Positions 36,295 through 44,568 of a DNA stretch of 64,000 nucleotides are shown here, piece after piece. A program made the translations under genes and the position numbers. Location of the stretch: NCBI GenBank assembly GCA_963708425.1, contig OY970206.1:1116001-1180000 (forward strand), read 5' to 3'. Within the stretch, counting starts at the first letter, position 1. The number at the start of each line of letters is the position of its first letter. Below the pieces are notes generated by a model. That model was not told where the DNA came from. It saw nothing but the letters and a program-made list of their open reading frames with translations, and did not search any database. This stretch comes from JACMNW01 sp963708425. Lineage in GTDB: Bacteria; Pseudomonadota; Alphaproteobacteria; Rhodobacterales; Rhodobacteraceae.

Positions 36295-37137
36295 ATGACC
36301 CAATACCACGCCCCCCAAGGTGGCCTCCCCCCGCAAACCACCCTCCACACCGGCCGGGCCGTCTTCACCGTTTCCTACGCCGTCATCCCCAAGGGGTGTT
36401 TCTCCGACATCGTCACCAGCCTGATCCCCGGCTGGGAAAACACCAAACTCTGGCTGATCGCCCGGCCCCTCTCCGGGTTTTCCGAAACCTTCAGCCATTA
36501 CGTGATGGAGGTTGCCCCCGGTGGCGGATCAGACGCGCCAGACCCGGAATCCGGCGCGCAAAGCATCCTGTTTTTCACCCACGGCGAGGCTACGCTGAAC
36601 ATCAACAACGAAGGCTTCGACCTCGGCCCCGGCTCTTACGCCTACATCCCCGCCGGTGCCGTCTGGACATTGCTGGCCGAAGGCACCGCCCCCGCCCGCT
36701 TCCACTGGATCCGCAAACTTTACGAGCCCGCCCCCGGCATCCCCGCCCCCAAAGCCTTCGTCACCCGCGACCAGGACATGACCCCAACCCCCATGCCCGA
36801 CACCAACGGCACCTGGGCAACCACCCGCTTCGCAGACCCCGGCGATCTGGCGCATGATTGTCACGTCAACATCGTCACCTTCCAACCCGGCGGCCTGATC
36901 CCGTTCGAGGAAACCCACGTCATGGAACATGGCCTCTACGTCCTGCAAGGCCGCGCCGTCTACAAACTCAATCAGGATTGGGTCGAGGTGGAAGCCGGCG
37001 ATTACATGTGGCTGCGCGCCTACTGCCCGCAAGCCTGCTATGCCGCCGGCCCCGGCCCGTTCCGCTACCTGCTCTACAAAGACGTCAACCGCCACGCACG
37101 CCTCCGCGGCCCCGGTGCCTTCGGCCCGCCTGCCTGA
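36295..37137 (+). CDS. (S)-ureidoglycine aminohydrolase, bicupin
   Basis: Releases ammonia from (S)-ureidoglycine to give (S)-ureidoglycolate (YlbA/UGHY type, also called AllE). The 280-residue protein has two cupin halves: the first with FFTHGEATLNINNEGFDLGPGSYAYIPAG near residues 97-125, the second with TFQPGGLIPFEETHVMEHGLYVLQGRAVYKLNQDWVEVEAGDYMW near residues 198-242, including the Glu/His metal ligands. I chose ATG at 36295 (MTQYHAPQGG), with AAAGGA upstream. Its product goes to AllA, encoded next. Its substrate must come from an allantoate amidohydrolase that is not in the window. Confidence 0.92.
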   Translation: MTQYHAPQGGLPPQTTLHTGRAVFTVSYAVIPKGCFSDIVTSLIPGWENTKLWLIARPLSGFSETFSHYVMEVAPGGGSDAPDPESGAQSILFFTHGEATLNINNEGFDLGPGSYAYIPAGAVWTLLAEGTAPARFHWIRKLYEPAPGIPAPKAFVTRDQDMTPTPMPDTNGTWATTRFADPGDLAHDCHVNIVTFQPGGLIPFEETHVMEHGLYVLQGRAVYKLNQDWVEVEAGDYMWLRAYCPQACYAAGPGPFRYLLYKDVNRHARLRGPGAFGPPA

Positions 37138-37140
37138 CGG

Positions 37141-37194
37141 CTTTTTCTGTTCATAAATATCCTCGGGGGTCCGGGGGCAGACAGCCCCCGGCGC
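37141..37194 (+). repeat. Dispersed G-rich hairpin repeat, best copy
   Basis: CTTTTTCTGTTCATAAATATCC, CTCGGGGGTCC and the hairpin GGGGGCAGACAGCCCCCG. It starts 3 bp after the ureidoglycine aminohydrolase stop and serves as the clearest reference copy. Confidence 0.8.
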
Positions 37195-37218
37195 CCGCCA
37201 CAAACGCAAAGTCCATAC

Positions 37219-37710
37219 ATGCGCGAAATTCACACCGAACCCCTCACCCAAACCGCCTTCGCCCCCTTCGGCGACGTCCTTGACGCGACAGGTGATTTCC
37301 GCCTGATCAATGATGGCCAATGCCGCCGCCACCACGACCGCGCCAAACTCGATTTTGGCGATCCATCAGGTGGGGCCCGCCCCGGCATCTCGATCTTTCA
37401 GGCAAACGCCCGCAGCCTGCCCTATAACTTCGATCTGATCGAGCGTCACCCTGAAGGCAGCCAGGCCTTCCTGCCAATGACCGCGCATCCCTTCCTCGTC
37501 ATCGTCGCGCTCAGTCCGCAGGCAACCCCGCGCGCCTTCCTCACCAATGGCGCGCAGGGCATCAACCTGCACCGTGGAATCTGGCACGGAGTCCTCACGC
37601 CGCTTGCCGCCCCCGGCCTCTTTGCAGTGGTGGACCGCATCGGCGCCACGCCAAACCTTGAAGAATACCGGTGCACCCAACCGTGGACCGTGACCGGGCC
37701 GCCCGCCTAA
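37219..37710 (+). CDS. allA: Ureidoglycolate lyase
   Basis: Splits (S)-ureidoglycolate into glyoxylate and urea, the last step of this route. The 163-residue protein shows the family order: the N-terminal PLTQTAFAPFGDVLDA, SIFQANARSLPY, LIERHPEGSQAFLPM with the conserved His, and the C-terminal INLHRGIWHGVLTPL, then FAVVDRIG. It lies in the same direction as the aminohydrolase gene, 81 bp apart with a repeat between, and is followed by the NCS2 permease. Its glyoxylate is the entry substrate of the bhc cycle encoded 4-8 kb downstream. Confidence 0.93.
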   Translation: MREIHTEPLTQTAFAPFGDVLDATGDFRLINDGQCRRHHDRAKLDFGDPSGGARPGISIFQANARSLPYNFDLIERHPEGSQAFLPMTAHPFLVIVALSPQATPRAFLTNGAQGINLHRGIWHGVLTPLAAPGLFAVVDRIGATPNLEEYRCTQPWTVTGPPA

Positions 37711-37796
37711 GGCGCAACGCCCTTCTAACTGGACTGCACCATCGGGGGGGTGCGGATACGGCGCGAATAACAACCCCCATAGGGATAGGACGAAAA

Positions 37797-39281
37797 ATGA
37801 CCGACAAGACCCATCCGGTGGACGAGCTTCTCGCCCCACCAAAGCTGTTTACCCTTGGCCTGCAACATGTGCTGGTGATGTATGCCGGGGCCATCGCCGT
37901 GCCGCTGATCGTCGGGCGCGCGCTGAAACTGGACCCTGCCGATGTCGCCTTCCTGATTTCGGCCGATCTCTTTGCTTGCGGTGTTGTGACCCTGATCCAA
38001 TCGTTGGGCGCGACCCAATGGTTCGGCATCAAATTGCCCGTGATGATGGGCGTTACCTTTGCTGCCGTTGGCCCAATGGTCGCCATCGCCAATGCCAATC
38101 CCGGTGCCGATGGCGCGCGAATGATCTTCGGCGCGATCATGGCGGCAGGCGTCATCGCGATGATCCTGGCGCCGCTTGTCAGCCGCATGCTGCGCTTCTT
38201 TCCGCCCGTCGTGACCGGCACCATCATTCTGGTGATCGGCGTGTCGCTGATGCGCATCGGCATCAACTGGATCTTCGGCAACCCCGTTGGCCCCACAGCG
38301 CCGATGATCGTCAACCCCGAACATGCCGATTGGCTGAAAGCCGTGGGCGAGGCCGCCGCCGCCGCAGGCACCACCCTGCCCGCGATGCCCGAAAAACTGG
38401 CCGCCGCAGCCTCCATGCCGAACCCGGCCTATGCGCCTTTGGGCAATGTCGGCATTTCCGCCGTGGTTTTGGTCGCCATCATGCTGATTGCCCGTTACGG
38501 CAAAGGCTTCATAGCCAATATCTCGGTCCTGCTCGGCATCATCATTGGCGGCGTGCTGGCCACGATCCTTGGCAAAATGGCCTTCACCAAGGTAGGCGAG
38601 GCTGCATGGTTCGGCCTGATCACGCCCTTCCACTTCGGCACGCCGATTTTTGACCCGGTGATGATCATCACCATGACCCTTGTGATGATCGTTGTGATGA
38701 TCGAATCCACCGGCATGTTTCTGGCCTTGGGCGATCTGACTGGCAAACGCGTCACCCAACCGATGCTGTCGGCTGGCCTGCGCACAGATGGCCTTGGCAC
38801 CTTGATCGGCGGGCTGTTCAACACCTTCCCCTACACCTCGTTCAGCCAGAACGTCGGCCTCGTCGGCGTGACGGGCATCAAATCCCGCTATGTCTGCGTC
38901 GCGGGCGGCCTGATCCTGATCGTACTTGGCCTGGTTCCCAAAATGGGCGCACTGGTGGAAAGCCTGCCGCTAAGCGTGCTTGGCGGCGCTGGCCTTGTGA
39001 TGTTCGGCATGGTTGCGGCCACCGGTATCCGCATCCTTGCGGCGGTCGATTTCAAGACCAACAGGAACAACCTGTTCATCATCGCGGTGTCGCTTGGCTT
39101 TGGCATGATCCCCCTGATCGCGCCGAATTTCAAACAATGGATGCCGCACGACATCCACCCGCTGATCGAATCCGGCATCCTGCTGTCCACCATCTCTGCC
39201 GTGATCCTGAATGCCTTCTTCAATGGAGCCACCGGCTCGGCGGAAGACCTGAAAACCGCCGCAGCGGTGACCGATCACTGA
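37797..39281 (+). CDS. NCS2 family xanthine/urate permease
   Basis: A 494-residue inner-membrane symporter of the nucleobase:cation symporter-2 family, with about 12-14 hydrophobic helices. Motifs: GLQHVLVMYAGAIAVPLIVG at the start, the NCS2 region FNTFPYTSFSQNVGLVGVTGIKSRYVC and LGGAGLVMFGMVAATGI. The QN pair in FSQNVGLV is the substrate-region signature of xanthine and urate carriers. I chose ATG at 37797 (MTDKTHPVDELL) with AGGACG upstream. Location after allA supports uptake of urate or xanthine; which of them is not decided. Confidence 0.92.
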   Translation: MTDKTHPVDELLAPPKLFTLGLQHVLVMYAGAIAVPLIVGRALKLDPADVAFLISADLFACGVVTLIQSLGATQWFGIKLPVMMGVTFAAVGPMVAIANANPGADGARMIFGAIMAAGVIAMILAPLVSRMLRFFPPVVTGTIILVIGVSLMRIGINWIFGNPVGPTAPMIVNPEHADWLKAVGEAAAAAGTTLPAMPEKLAAAASMPNPAYAPLGNVGISAVVLVAIMLIARYGKGFIANISVLLGIIIGGVLATILGKMAFTKVGEAAWFGLITPFHFGTPIFDPVMIITMTLVMIVVMIESTGMFLALGDLTGKRVTQPMLSAGLRTDGLGTLIGGLFNTFPYTSFSQNVGLVGVTGIKSRYVCVAGGLILIVLGLVPKMGALVESLPLSVLGGAGLVMFGMVAATGIRILAAVDFKTNRNNLFIIAVSLGFGMIPLIAPNFKQWMPHDIHPLIESGILLSTISAVILNAFFNGATGSAEDLKTAAAVTDH

Positions 39282-39297
39282 GGCGAGGCATCGACAC

Positions 39298-39328
39298 CGC
39301 AGTCCCGGGGCTGGCCCCGGGGCTGCAC
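39298..39328. repeat. CAGTCCCGGG-type hairpin repeat, copy 1
   Basis: GCAGTCCCGGGGC, a short loop and GCCCCGGGGCTGC form a near-palindrome 17 bp after the permease stop. A related sequence is at 40100. The 246-bp spacer to the next gene holds nothing else that I recognise. Confidence 0.6.
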
Positions 39329-39527
39329 TACTCCCAGTGCACCCGCCTCCCCGCTCCCGGCCTTTTTGCCGTGCCAACCGCACAGGCTCTGACCCGAAAC
39401 AGCACCCAGAAGAATGATCCTAGTTGACATCATGGCCATTCTTCCAGCCTGTTCAAAGGGTATTCCCCGATGATATAACGGCACCGCGCCGCGAAAATCG
39501 TTTCGCCTGTTTTCGAAAGGCCACTGC

Positions 39528-40007
39528 ATGCCACCCAGTTTTACTCAATCCGTTCTGGTCTTGATTGCCTTGCTCTGCAGCACACCCGAACTTCACGCGA
39601 AATCCCGCAAATCCATTGTCGATGCGATCACTACACTTCAACCAGACCCCGCCATCGCCGCCTTCTTTATCGAAGAAGCAACCCGTGCCAAGGTGGGTGA
39701 CATCGTCATCGTTAAAAACGGCGGTGACTACGGCAGCACGGCATGGAAAGGCGACACCCAACGCTCCACTATCACAATCAACGTCGGCATCCGGGGCGGC
39801 AGCTCGGCGACCAATATCGCCCACGAGATTTCCCATGCGGCCGTTTTTCGGCGCGGCTGCTTCAATCACGGCGCGAGATGGCTGTCCTACCACATCGAAA
39901 TTGCCCAACGCTTTGAGGCGCGCTTCCCGGGTGTTCCATGGTCAGGTAAACGCCCAACGGTAAATGTTGCAGGAAAGGCCGCCCGCTATAAGGGCGATAG
40001 GTGTTAA
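39528..40007 (+). CDS. Small exported SprT-like zinc metalloprotein
   Basis: A 159-residue protein with a signal peptide (MPPSFTQSVLVLIALLCSTP, cleavage likely near LHA) and a zinc-peptidase motif AHEISHAAVF, followed after about 12 residues by FNHGARWLSYHIEIAQ. The HExxH plus downstream HGxxW pattern resembles the SprT-like family (HExxH...HGxxW), although that family is normally cytoplasmic; here the signal peptide predicts the periplasm. Other gluzincin families remain possible. It stands alone between two hairpin repeats, divergent in direction from the GAPDH gene. No substrate can be named. Confidence 0.65.
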   Translation: MPPSFTQSVLVLIALLCSTPELHAKSRKSIVDAITTLQPDPAIAAFFIEEATRAKVGDIVIVKNGGDYGSTAWKGDTQRSTITINVGIRGGSSATNIAHEISHAAVFRRGCFNHGARWLSYHIEIAQRFEARFPGVPWSGKRPTVNVAGKAARYKGDRC

Positions 40008-40099
40008 CCGGCTCTAATGATGTAACCGCCCCCCGACGACATCAATTTGCAACCGGTCAGGCGCAAACGCGCAACATTTCTTTTCCCCTGCCGCACTCA

Positions 40100-40125
40100 G
40101 CAGTCCCGGGCCTGACCCGGGACCT
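40100..40125. repeat. CAGTCCCGGG-type hairpin repeat, copy 2
   Basis: CAGTCCCGGGCCTGACCCGG continues with GACCT; GTCCCGGG pairs with CCCGGGAC around a short loop. It resembles copy 1 at 39298. It lies between the convergent SprT-like and GAPDH genes. Confidence 0.65.
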
Positions 40126-40165
40126 CAACCCGAACAAAAGGTCCGCGATCAGGTGGGGCACTGCG

Positions 40166-41152
40166 CTACCCCATCCTCCCCGCCACATCCAGCATCCGGT
40201 TCGAAAACCCCCACTCATTATCATACCAGCCAAACACCCGCAGCATCCCCCCAGCCGTCACCCGCGTCTCCGGACAGGCCATCACAATACTCTCCGCCCG
40301 CGCCCGCATATCGGTGGACACCAGCGCGTGGTCGGTTGCGCCGATCACGGTTCCCGAGGTTTGGGCCGCCGCCCGAAACACCGCATTCACCGCCTCAACT
40401 GACGCCACCCGCTCCGTCATCACACATAAATCCACCGCCGAGACACTTGCCACCGGAACCCGCACCGCCGATCCCTCGATCCGCCCCGCCAACCCCGGCA
40501 GCACCAGATCGAGCAGCCGTTGGGCGCTCGTCGTCGTCGGCACCATCGACAGCGCCGCCGCGCGTGACCGCGCGAAATCTGCGGCGGGGGCATCCACCGT
40601 CGGCTGCGACCCGGTATAGCAATGGATCGTCGTCATCGACCCGGTGACAACCCCGAATTCCCGGTCCAGCAGCCGCACCAACGGGGCCAGCGCGTTCGTC
40701 GTGCAAGACGCGTTAGACACCACCCGTTGCCCCGCGAGCCCTTCGTCATTGGCCCCCAGAACAACCGTAAAATCCGCCGCCGCCGATGGCCCGGAAATCA
40801 ACACGCGGCGCGCCCCGGCGCGCAAGCCGCGTTCCGCCACATCACGCGCCTCCGCCCGCCCGGTGCATTCCAGCACGATATCGACATCGGCCAAATTTAA
40901 AGTCGAAATATCCGCCGTCCGGTGCAGTGGAATGGCGTGCCCATTCACCACCAACACGCCATCACCCAGCGAAACCGACCCCTTCCAAGGCCCAAAAACG
41001 CTGTCATATTCGAACAGATAGGCGCACATCTCTGCCGCCGCGATATCGTTGATCCCGGCAATTTCCAGCCCCGGCCACTGTGCAGGGTTGGCCATGTAAG
41101 CCCGCAAAACAGATCGGCCAATGCGCCCAAAGCCGGTGATGAAAATCTGCAT
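40166..41152 (-). CDS. Glyceraldehyde-3-phosphate dehydrogenase family protein
   Basis: A 328-residue phosphorylating dehydrogenase of the type I GAPDH family. Rossmann motif ITGFGRIGRSVLRAY, catalytic SNASCTTN with the nucleophilic Cys, MTTIHCYTGSQPTVD with the catalytic His, and the C-terminal WYDNEWGFSNRMLD are all present. It is divergent from a standard glycolytic GapA in several regions (for example AGAARRVLISG-like RAGARRVLISGPS), so it is probably a paralogue; erythrose-4-phosphate or a related substrate is possible. I chose ATG at 41152, with AGAAGG upstream; TTG 41158 is an alternative. It lies downstream of bhcD on the same strand. Confidence 0.8.
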   Translation of the reverse strand: MQIFITGFGRIGRSVLRAYMANPAQWPGLEIAGINDIAAAEMCAYLFEYDSVFGPWKGSVSLGDGVLVVNGHAIPLHRTADISTLNLADVDIVLECTGRAEARDVAERGLRAGARRVLISGPSAAADFTVVLGANDEGLAGQRVVSNASCTTNALAPLVRLLDREFGVVTGSMTTIHCYTGSQPTVDAPAADFARSRAAALSMVPTTTSAQRLLDLVLPGLAGRIEGSAVRVPVASVSAVDLCVMTERVASVEAVNAVFRAAAQTSGTVIGATDHALVSTDMRARAESIVMACPETRVTAGGMLRVFGWYDNEWGFSNRMLDVAGRMG

Positions 41153-41230
41153 GATCAAGCCTTCTGTCCAACCCGTGACAAAAGTCAGATCACGGCACGC
41201 CTAAAGGATCAATCGCGTTTGCGCCATCAT

Positions 41231-41354
41231 TTGATCAAAACTTGTACCCGATACAAAGTGTGTTACGGGGTGTGATACGCCGGTAAAGATTTGGTTAAGA
41301 GAATTTTTTTATCTATAAATATCAATATTATAACAATCGTAACACGCGTGTTAC
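41231..41354. promoter_or_regulatory. Palindrome-rich AT-rich spacer between bhcD and the GAPDH gene
   Basis: Contains TTGATCAA (41231-41238), the inverted repeat TTGTA-N5-TACAA (41242-41256), an AT-rich stretch and the perfect 16-nt palindrome GTAACACGCGTGTTAC (41339-41354), which includes the bhcD stop codon. These could be operators for the GAPDH gene. No terminator with a T-tract was seen. Confidence 0.5.
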
Positions 41355-42313
41355 ACCTCGACCTCAACCCCCAACCCGCGTTCGCGGGCCCGATTAAAGG
41401 CCACCCCAGCCACCGCCAAATCCTGCAAACCGACGCCCGTTCCATCAAATAAAGTGATCTCATCCTCCCGCGTCCGCCCCGGATGCCTGCCGATCAAAAC
41501 ATCCCCCAGCGGCGTAATATCGAGCGCCGAGATCAACCCCATAGAAACCGCGTGCTGCGCCTCCCCAATCGAGATTGACTGCGCCACTTCATCGGTGAAA
41601 ACCCGTGCCCGCCTCAACAAAGCCGGCTCCACCTCCTGCTTGCCCACCGTATCCGTCCCCATACAAGCCAGATGCGTGCCCGGCCGAATATGGCTGTCCA
41701 TCAACGACGCCTTATCCGACGAGGTGATCGTAATAATCACATCCGCCGCCGCCCCCAGTTCTGGCAAACTGACCGCCTCAAACGGCAACCCCACCTCGGC
41801 TGCAATCGCCCCGAGTTTCGGCAACATCTCGGGATGCAAATTCCACGCCACCACCTTCTCGAACGGCCGCACCCGCGCCGCCGCCCGCAACTGAAACCCA
41901 GCCTGATGCCCGGCCCCAACCATACCCAGAACCCGCGCATCCTTGCGCGCCAACCGATCAATTGAAATCGCAGACGCAGCCGCCGTCCGAAGCGCTGTCA
42001 AAAGATTGCCCCCCACCATCGCCAAAGGCCGCCCTGACTCTGGATCAAACAAGAACACCGACGATTGATGATTGATCATCCCGCGCGCCATATTCCCAGG
42101 GAAATACCCTCCCGCCTTCACACCCAAACCGCCGCCCGAACGGTCCAACCCCGACTTGAACCCATACTGCCGCCCCTCGCCCAAAGCCTCGCGCACCACG
42201 GGAAAGTTATAGGCATCGCCGCGCGCCATAGCGGCAAAACAGGCCTCGATGGCGGCAAAAGCATCAGCTGGCGATACCAATTCGGCAATCAGGCGTTCGG
42301 GAACGATCAGCAT
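41351..42313 (-). CDS. bhcD: Iminosuccinate reductase
   Basis: Last enzyme of the beta-hydroxyaspartate cycle: reduces iminosuccinate to L-aspartate with NADH. The 320-residue protein belongs to the ornithine cyclodeaminase/mu-crystallin fold: GLGVKAGGYFPGN and NHQSSVFLFDPESGRPLAMV near residues 62-100, then the NAD-binding VLGMVGAGHQAGFQLRAAARV near residue 128 and ITSSDKASLMD. The family alone would be ambiguous (ornithine cyclodeaminase, alanine dehydrogenase), but the order bhcA-bhcB-bhcC-bhcD with a divergent IclR gene fixes the role. It is 57 bp after bhcC. Confidence 0.9.
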   Translation of the reverse strand: MLIVPERLIAELVSPADAFAAIEACFAAMARGDAYNFPVVREALGEGRQYGFKSGLDRSGGGLGVKAGGYFPGNMARGMINHQSSVFLFDPESGRPLAMVGGNLLTALRTAAASAISIDRLARKDARVLGMVGAGHQAGFQLRAAARVRPFEKVVAWNLHPEMLPKLGAIAAEVGLPFEAVSLPELGAAADVIITITSSDKASLMDSHIRPGTHLACMGTDTVGKQEVEPALLRRARVFTDEVAQSISIGEAQHAVSMGLISALDITPLGDVLIGRHPGRTREDEITLFDGTGVGLQDLAVAGVAFNRARERGLGVEVEV

Positions 42314-42370
42314 GTGAAATCTTTCAAACGGTTGGAATCGGCAGTATCGCGCATCCTTAAGTGCCAGCTT

Positions 42371-43534
42371 TCAGTACGCCTTGCCACGCGCCGATACTGG
42401 CCAAACCACCTCAACCTTGCCACCACGCACGCCCACGTACCAATCATGCACATTGCAGGTTGGGTCGCAGTGGCCGGGCACCAGGCGCAGCTTGTCGTTC
42501 ACCTTCAACACGCCGCCCAGATCTTCGACGACGCCATGCTCATCCGAGCATTTGATGTATTTGACATCCGTGCGCCCGAACACCACAGGCAGGCCGCTGT
42601 CTACCGACTGCGCCTTTAGCCCGGCATCGACAATCGCTTTGTCGGCTTTCACATGACTCATCACGCTTGTCAGAATGAACAGCGCGTTTTCCCATTCGCC
42701 TTGGTCAATCCGCTTGCCGTCCTTATCCAGAATCCTTCCATAATCGGCATCCATGAAGGCATACGATCCGCATTGCAGCTCGTTATAGACCCCCGAGGTG
42801 CTTTCGAAATAATAGCTGCCAGTGCCGCCGCCGCCCACAATGTCACACTGAATGCCATCAGCGGCCAGCGTATCCACGGCGTCTTTAACCATGGCCACGG
42901 CGATATCCAGCTTGGCCTTGCGGTCTTCGTACTTGTCCATGTGCTGCATCGCGCCCTGATAGGCTTGAATGCCAGCAAATTTCAGCCCCGGGGCGGCGTC
43001 GATCGCCTTTGCCAATGCCACCACGGCAGGGGTTGTCGTGACCCCGCAGCGCCCGGCACCGCAATCAATTTCCACAAGACACTCAATCTGCGTGCCATGC
43101 TTCACCGCCGCCGCCGAAAGGTCCGCCACATTGGTCGGGTCATCCACGCAGCATAGCACCCGCGCACCCAGTTTCGGCATCCGCGCCAGACGGTCAATCT
43201 TGACCGGGTCGCGCACCTGATTGGATACCAGTACATCCTTGATACCGCCGCGCGCGAACACTTCCGCCTCGGATACTTTCTGGCAGCACACACCGACTGA
43301 CCCGCCAAGGCGTTCTTGCAACAGCGCCACATCCACAGATTTATGCATCTTGCCATGCACCCGGTGACGCATGCCCTTTGCGCGAGCATAATCACCCATC
43401 TTCTTGATATTGCGCTCTAACGCATTCAGATCCAGCACAAGGCAAGGGGTTTGGATATCCGCTTCGTCCATCCCCGGCAGCGCTGGAATGTCATAGCCCA
43501 CTTCCATGCCGTCAAACGTCGTTGCTTTGTTCAT
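42371..43534 (-). CDS. bhcC: Beta-hydroxyaspartate aldolase
   Basis: Joins glycine and glyoxylate to (2R,3S)-beta-hydroxyaspartate, with PLP. The 387-residue protein is of the D-threonine-aldolase/fold-type III alanine-racemase class: DIQTPCLVLDLNALERNI near residue 25, the PLP-lysine region RVHGKMHKSVDVA near residue 58, CCQKVSEAEVFARGG, EIDCGAGRCGV, and the C-terminal metal-binding GHCDPTCNVHDWYV. I chose ATG at 43534 (MNKATTFDGMEVG), with GGAGAG upstream; an upstream extension would run over bhcB. It lies 11 bp after bhcB. Confidence 0.92.
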   Translation of the reverse strand: MNKATTFDGMEVGYDIPALPGMDEADIQTPCLVLDLNALERNIKKMGDYARAKGMRHRVHGKMHKSVDVALLQERLGGSVGVCCQKVSEAEVFARGGIKDVLVSNQVRDPVKIDRLARMPKLGARVLCCVDDPTNVADLSAAAVKHGTQIECLVEIDCGAGRCGVTTTPAVVALAKAIDAAPGLKFAGIQAYQGAMQHMDKYEDRKAKLDIAVAMVKDAVDTLAADGIQCDIVGGGGTGSYYFESTSGVYNELQCGSYAFMDADYGRILDKDGKRIDQGEWENALFILTSVMSHVKADKAIVDAGLKAQSVDSGLPVVFGRTDVKYIKCSDEHGVVEDLGGVLKVNDKLRLVPGHCDPTCNVHDWYVGVRGGKVEVVWPVSARGKAY

Positions 43535-43545
43535 GATGCTCTCCT

Positions 43546-44499
43546 TCAGCCCTTGAACCAGGGCAATGTATCCACATCCACATTGCCGCCAGTGATGATC
43601 ACACCAACGCGGCGACCCCGGAAAACATCGGGGTTCTTCAGAATGGTGGCCAGCGGCACAGCGCTGGATGGCTCGATCACGATCTTCATGCGCTTCCATG
43701 TGGTCTTCATGGCGTCGATTATCTCGGCCTCCGACGTGGTCAAAATATCGGTCGCGTGGTTTTTCACGAAATGCCACGTCAGGTCTTTCAATGGCACTTT
43801 CAGACCATCGGCCACCGTTACCGGCGCGTCGTCGGCGATGATATGCCCAGCCTTGAAACTGCGATAGGCATCATCGGCCTGTTCGGGTTCGGCGGCGTAA
43901 ATCTGTACGTTCGGTGCAGTACTGGAAACGGTCAGGCAAGTGCCCGAAATCATGCCGCCGCCCCCAATAGGTGCTACAACCGCATCCAAGCCCTTCACCT
44001 GGCCCAGCAATTCGCGGCTGCACGTGGCCTGCCCGGCAATCACCCGCGGGTCATTGTAGGGATGCACGAAGTCCGCGCCGGACTTGGCCACCATTTCGGC
44101 AAACACCGCCTCCCGGCTGCTGGTCGATGGCTCGCATTCCACGATCACGCCGCCATAGCCGCGCACTGAATCCTTTTTCGCCTGCGGGGCGGTGCGCGGC
44201 ATCACCACGTTGCACGCAATTCCCCGCCGCCCCGCCGCATAGCTAAGCGACAAGGCATGATTGCCAGACGAATGCGTTGCCACCCCGCGGGCCAGTTTGT
44301 CCTCCGGCAGCCCAAACACCGCATTGCAGGCGCCGCGCACTTTGAAGGCACCTGCCTTCTGAAAATTCTCGCATTTGAAGAACAACTCCGCGCCCGTCAG
44401 ATCATTCAGATAGCTGGACGTCAGCACCGGCGTGCGGTGAATATAGGGGCGAATGCGGTCATGCGCCGCGATCACATCGTCAAATGTCGGAATGTACAT
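43546..44499 (-). CDS. bhcB: Beta-hydroxyaspartate dehydratase
   Basis: Dehydrates beta-hydroxyaspartate to iminosuccinate with PLP. The 317-residue protein belongs to the threonine-dehydratase/serine-racemase fold (type II): KCENFQKAGAFKVRGA near residues 42-57 with the PLP lysine, THSSGNHALSLSYAA near residue 75, and the phosphate-binding GGGGMISG near residue 177. A threo-3-hydroxyaspartate ammonia-lyase has the same family signature, but the neighbouring bhc genes favour the cycle enzyme, which releases its ammonia only within the next step. It is 69 bp after bhcA and 11 bp before bhcC. Confidence 0.92.
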   Translation of the reverse strand: MYIPTFDDVIAAHDRIRPYIHRTPVLTSSYLNDLTGAELFFKCENFQKAGAFKVRGACNAVFGLPEDKLARGVATHSSGNHALSLSYAAGRRGIACNVVMPRTAPQAKKDSVRGYGGVIVECEPSTSSREAVFAEMVAKSGADFVHPYNDPRVIAGQATCSRELLGQVKGLDAVVAPIGGGGMISGTCLTVSSTAPNVQIYAAEPEQADDAYRSFKAGHIIADDAPVTVADGLKVPLKDLTWHFVKNHATDILTTSEAEIIDAMKTTWKRMKIVIEPSSAVPLATILKNPDVFRGRRVGVIITGGNVDVDTLPWFKG

Positions 44500-44568
44500 C
44501 GAATGCCCGCCCTTTAGGTCTTACCGATTTGGAACCAAAACGGCTTCGTTTTCGCAAAAATACTCATC

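Noticed and set aside
39298..40125. CRISPR array from the paired CCCGGG hairpins
   Set aside because: Only two imperfect copies about 800 bp apart, no regular spacers and no cas genes.
41351..42313. Ornithine cyclodeaminase as the role of the bhcD gene
   Set aside because: The family is the same, but the bhcA-B-C neighbours and divergent IclR gene fix iminosuccinate reductase as the better call.
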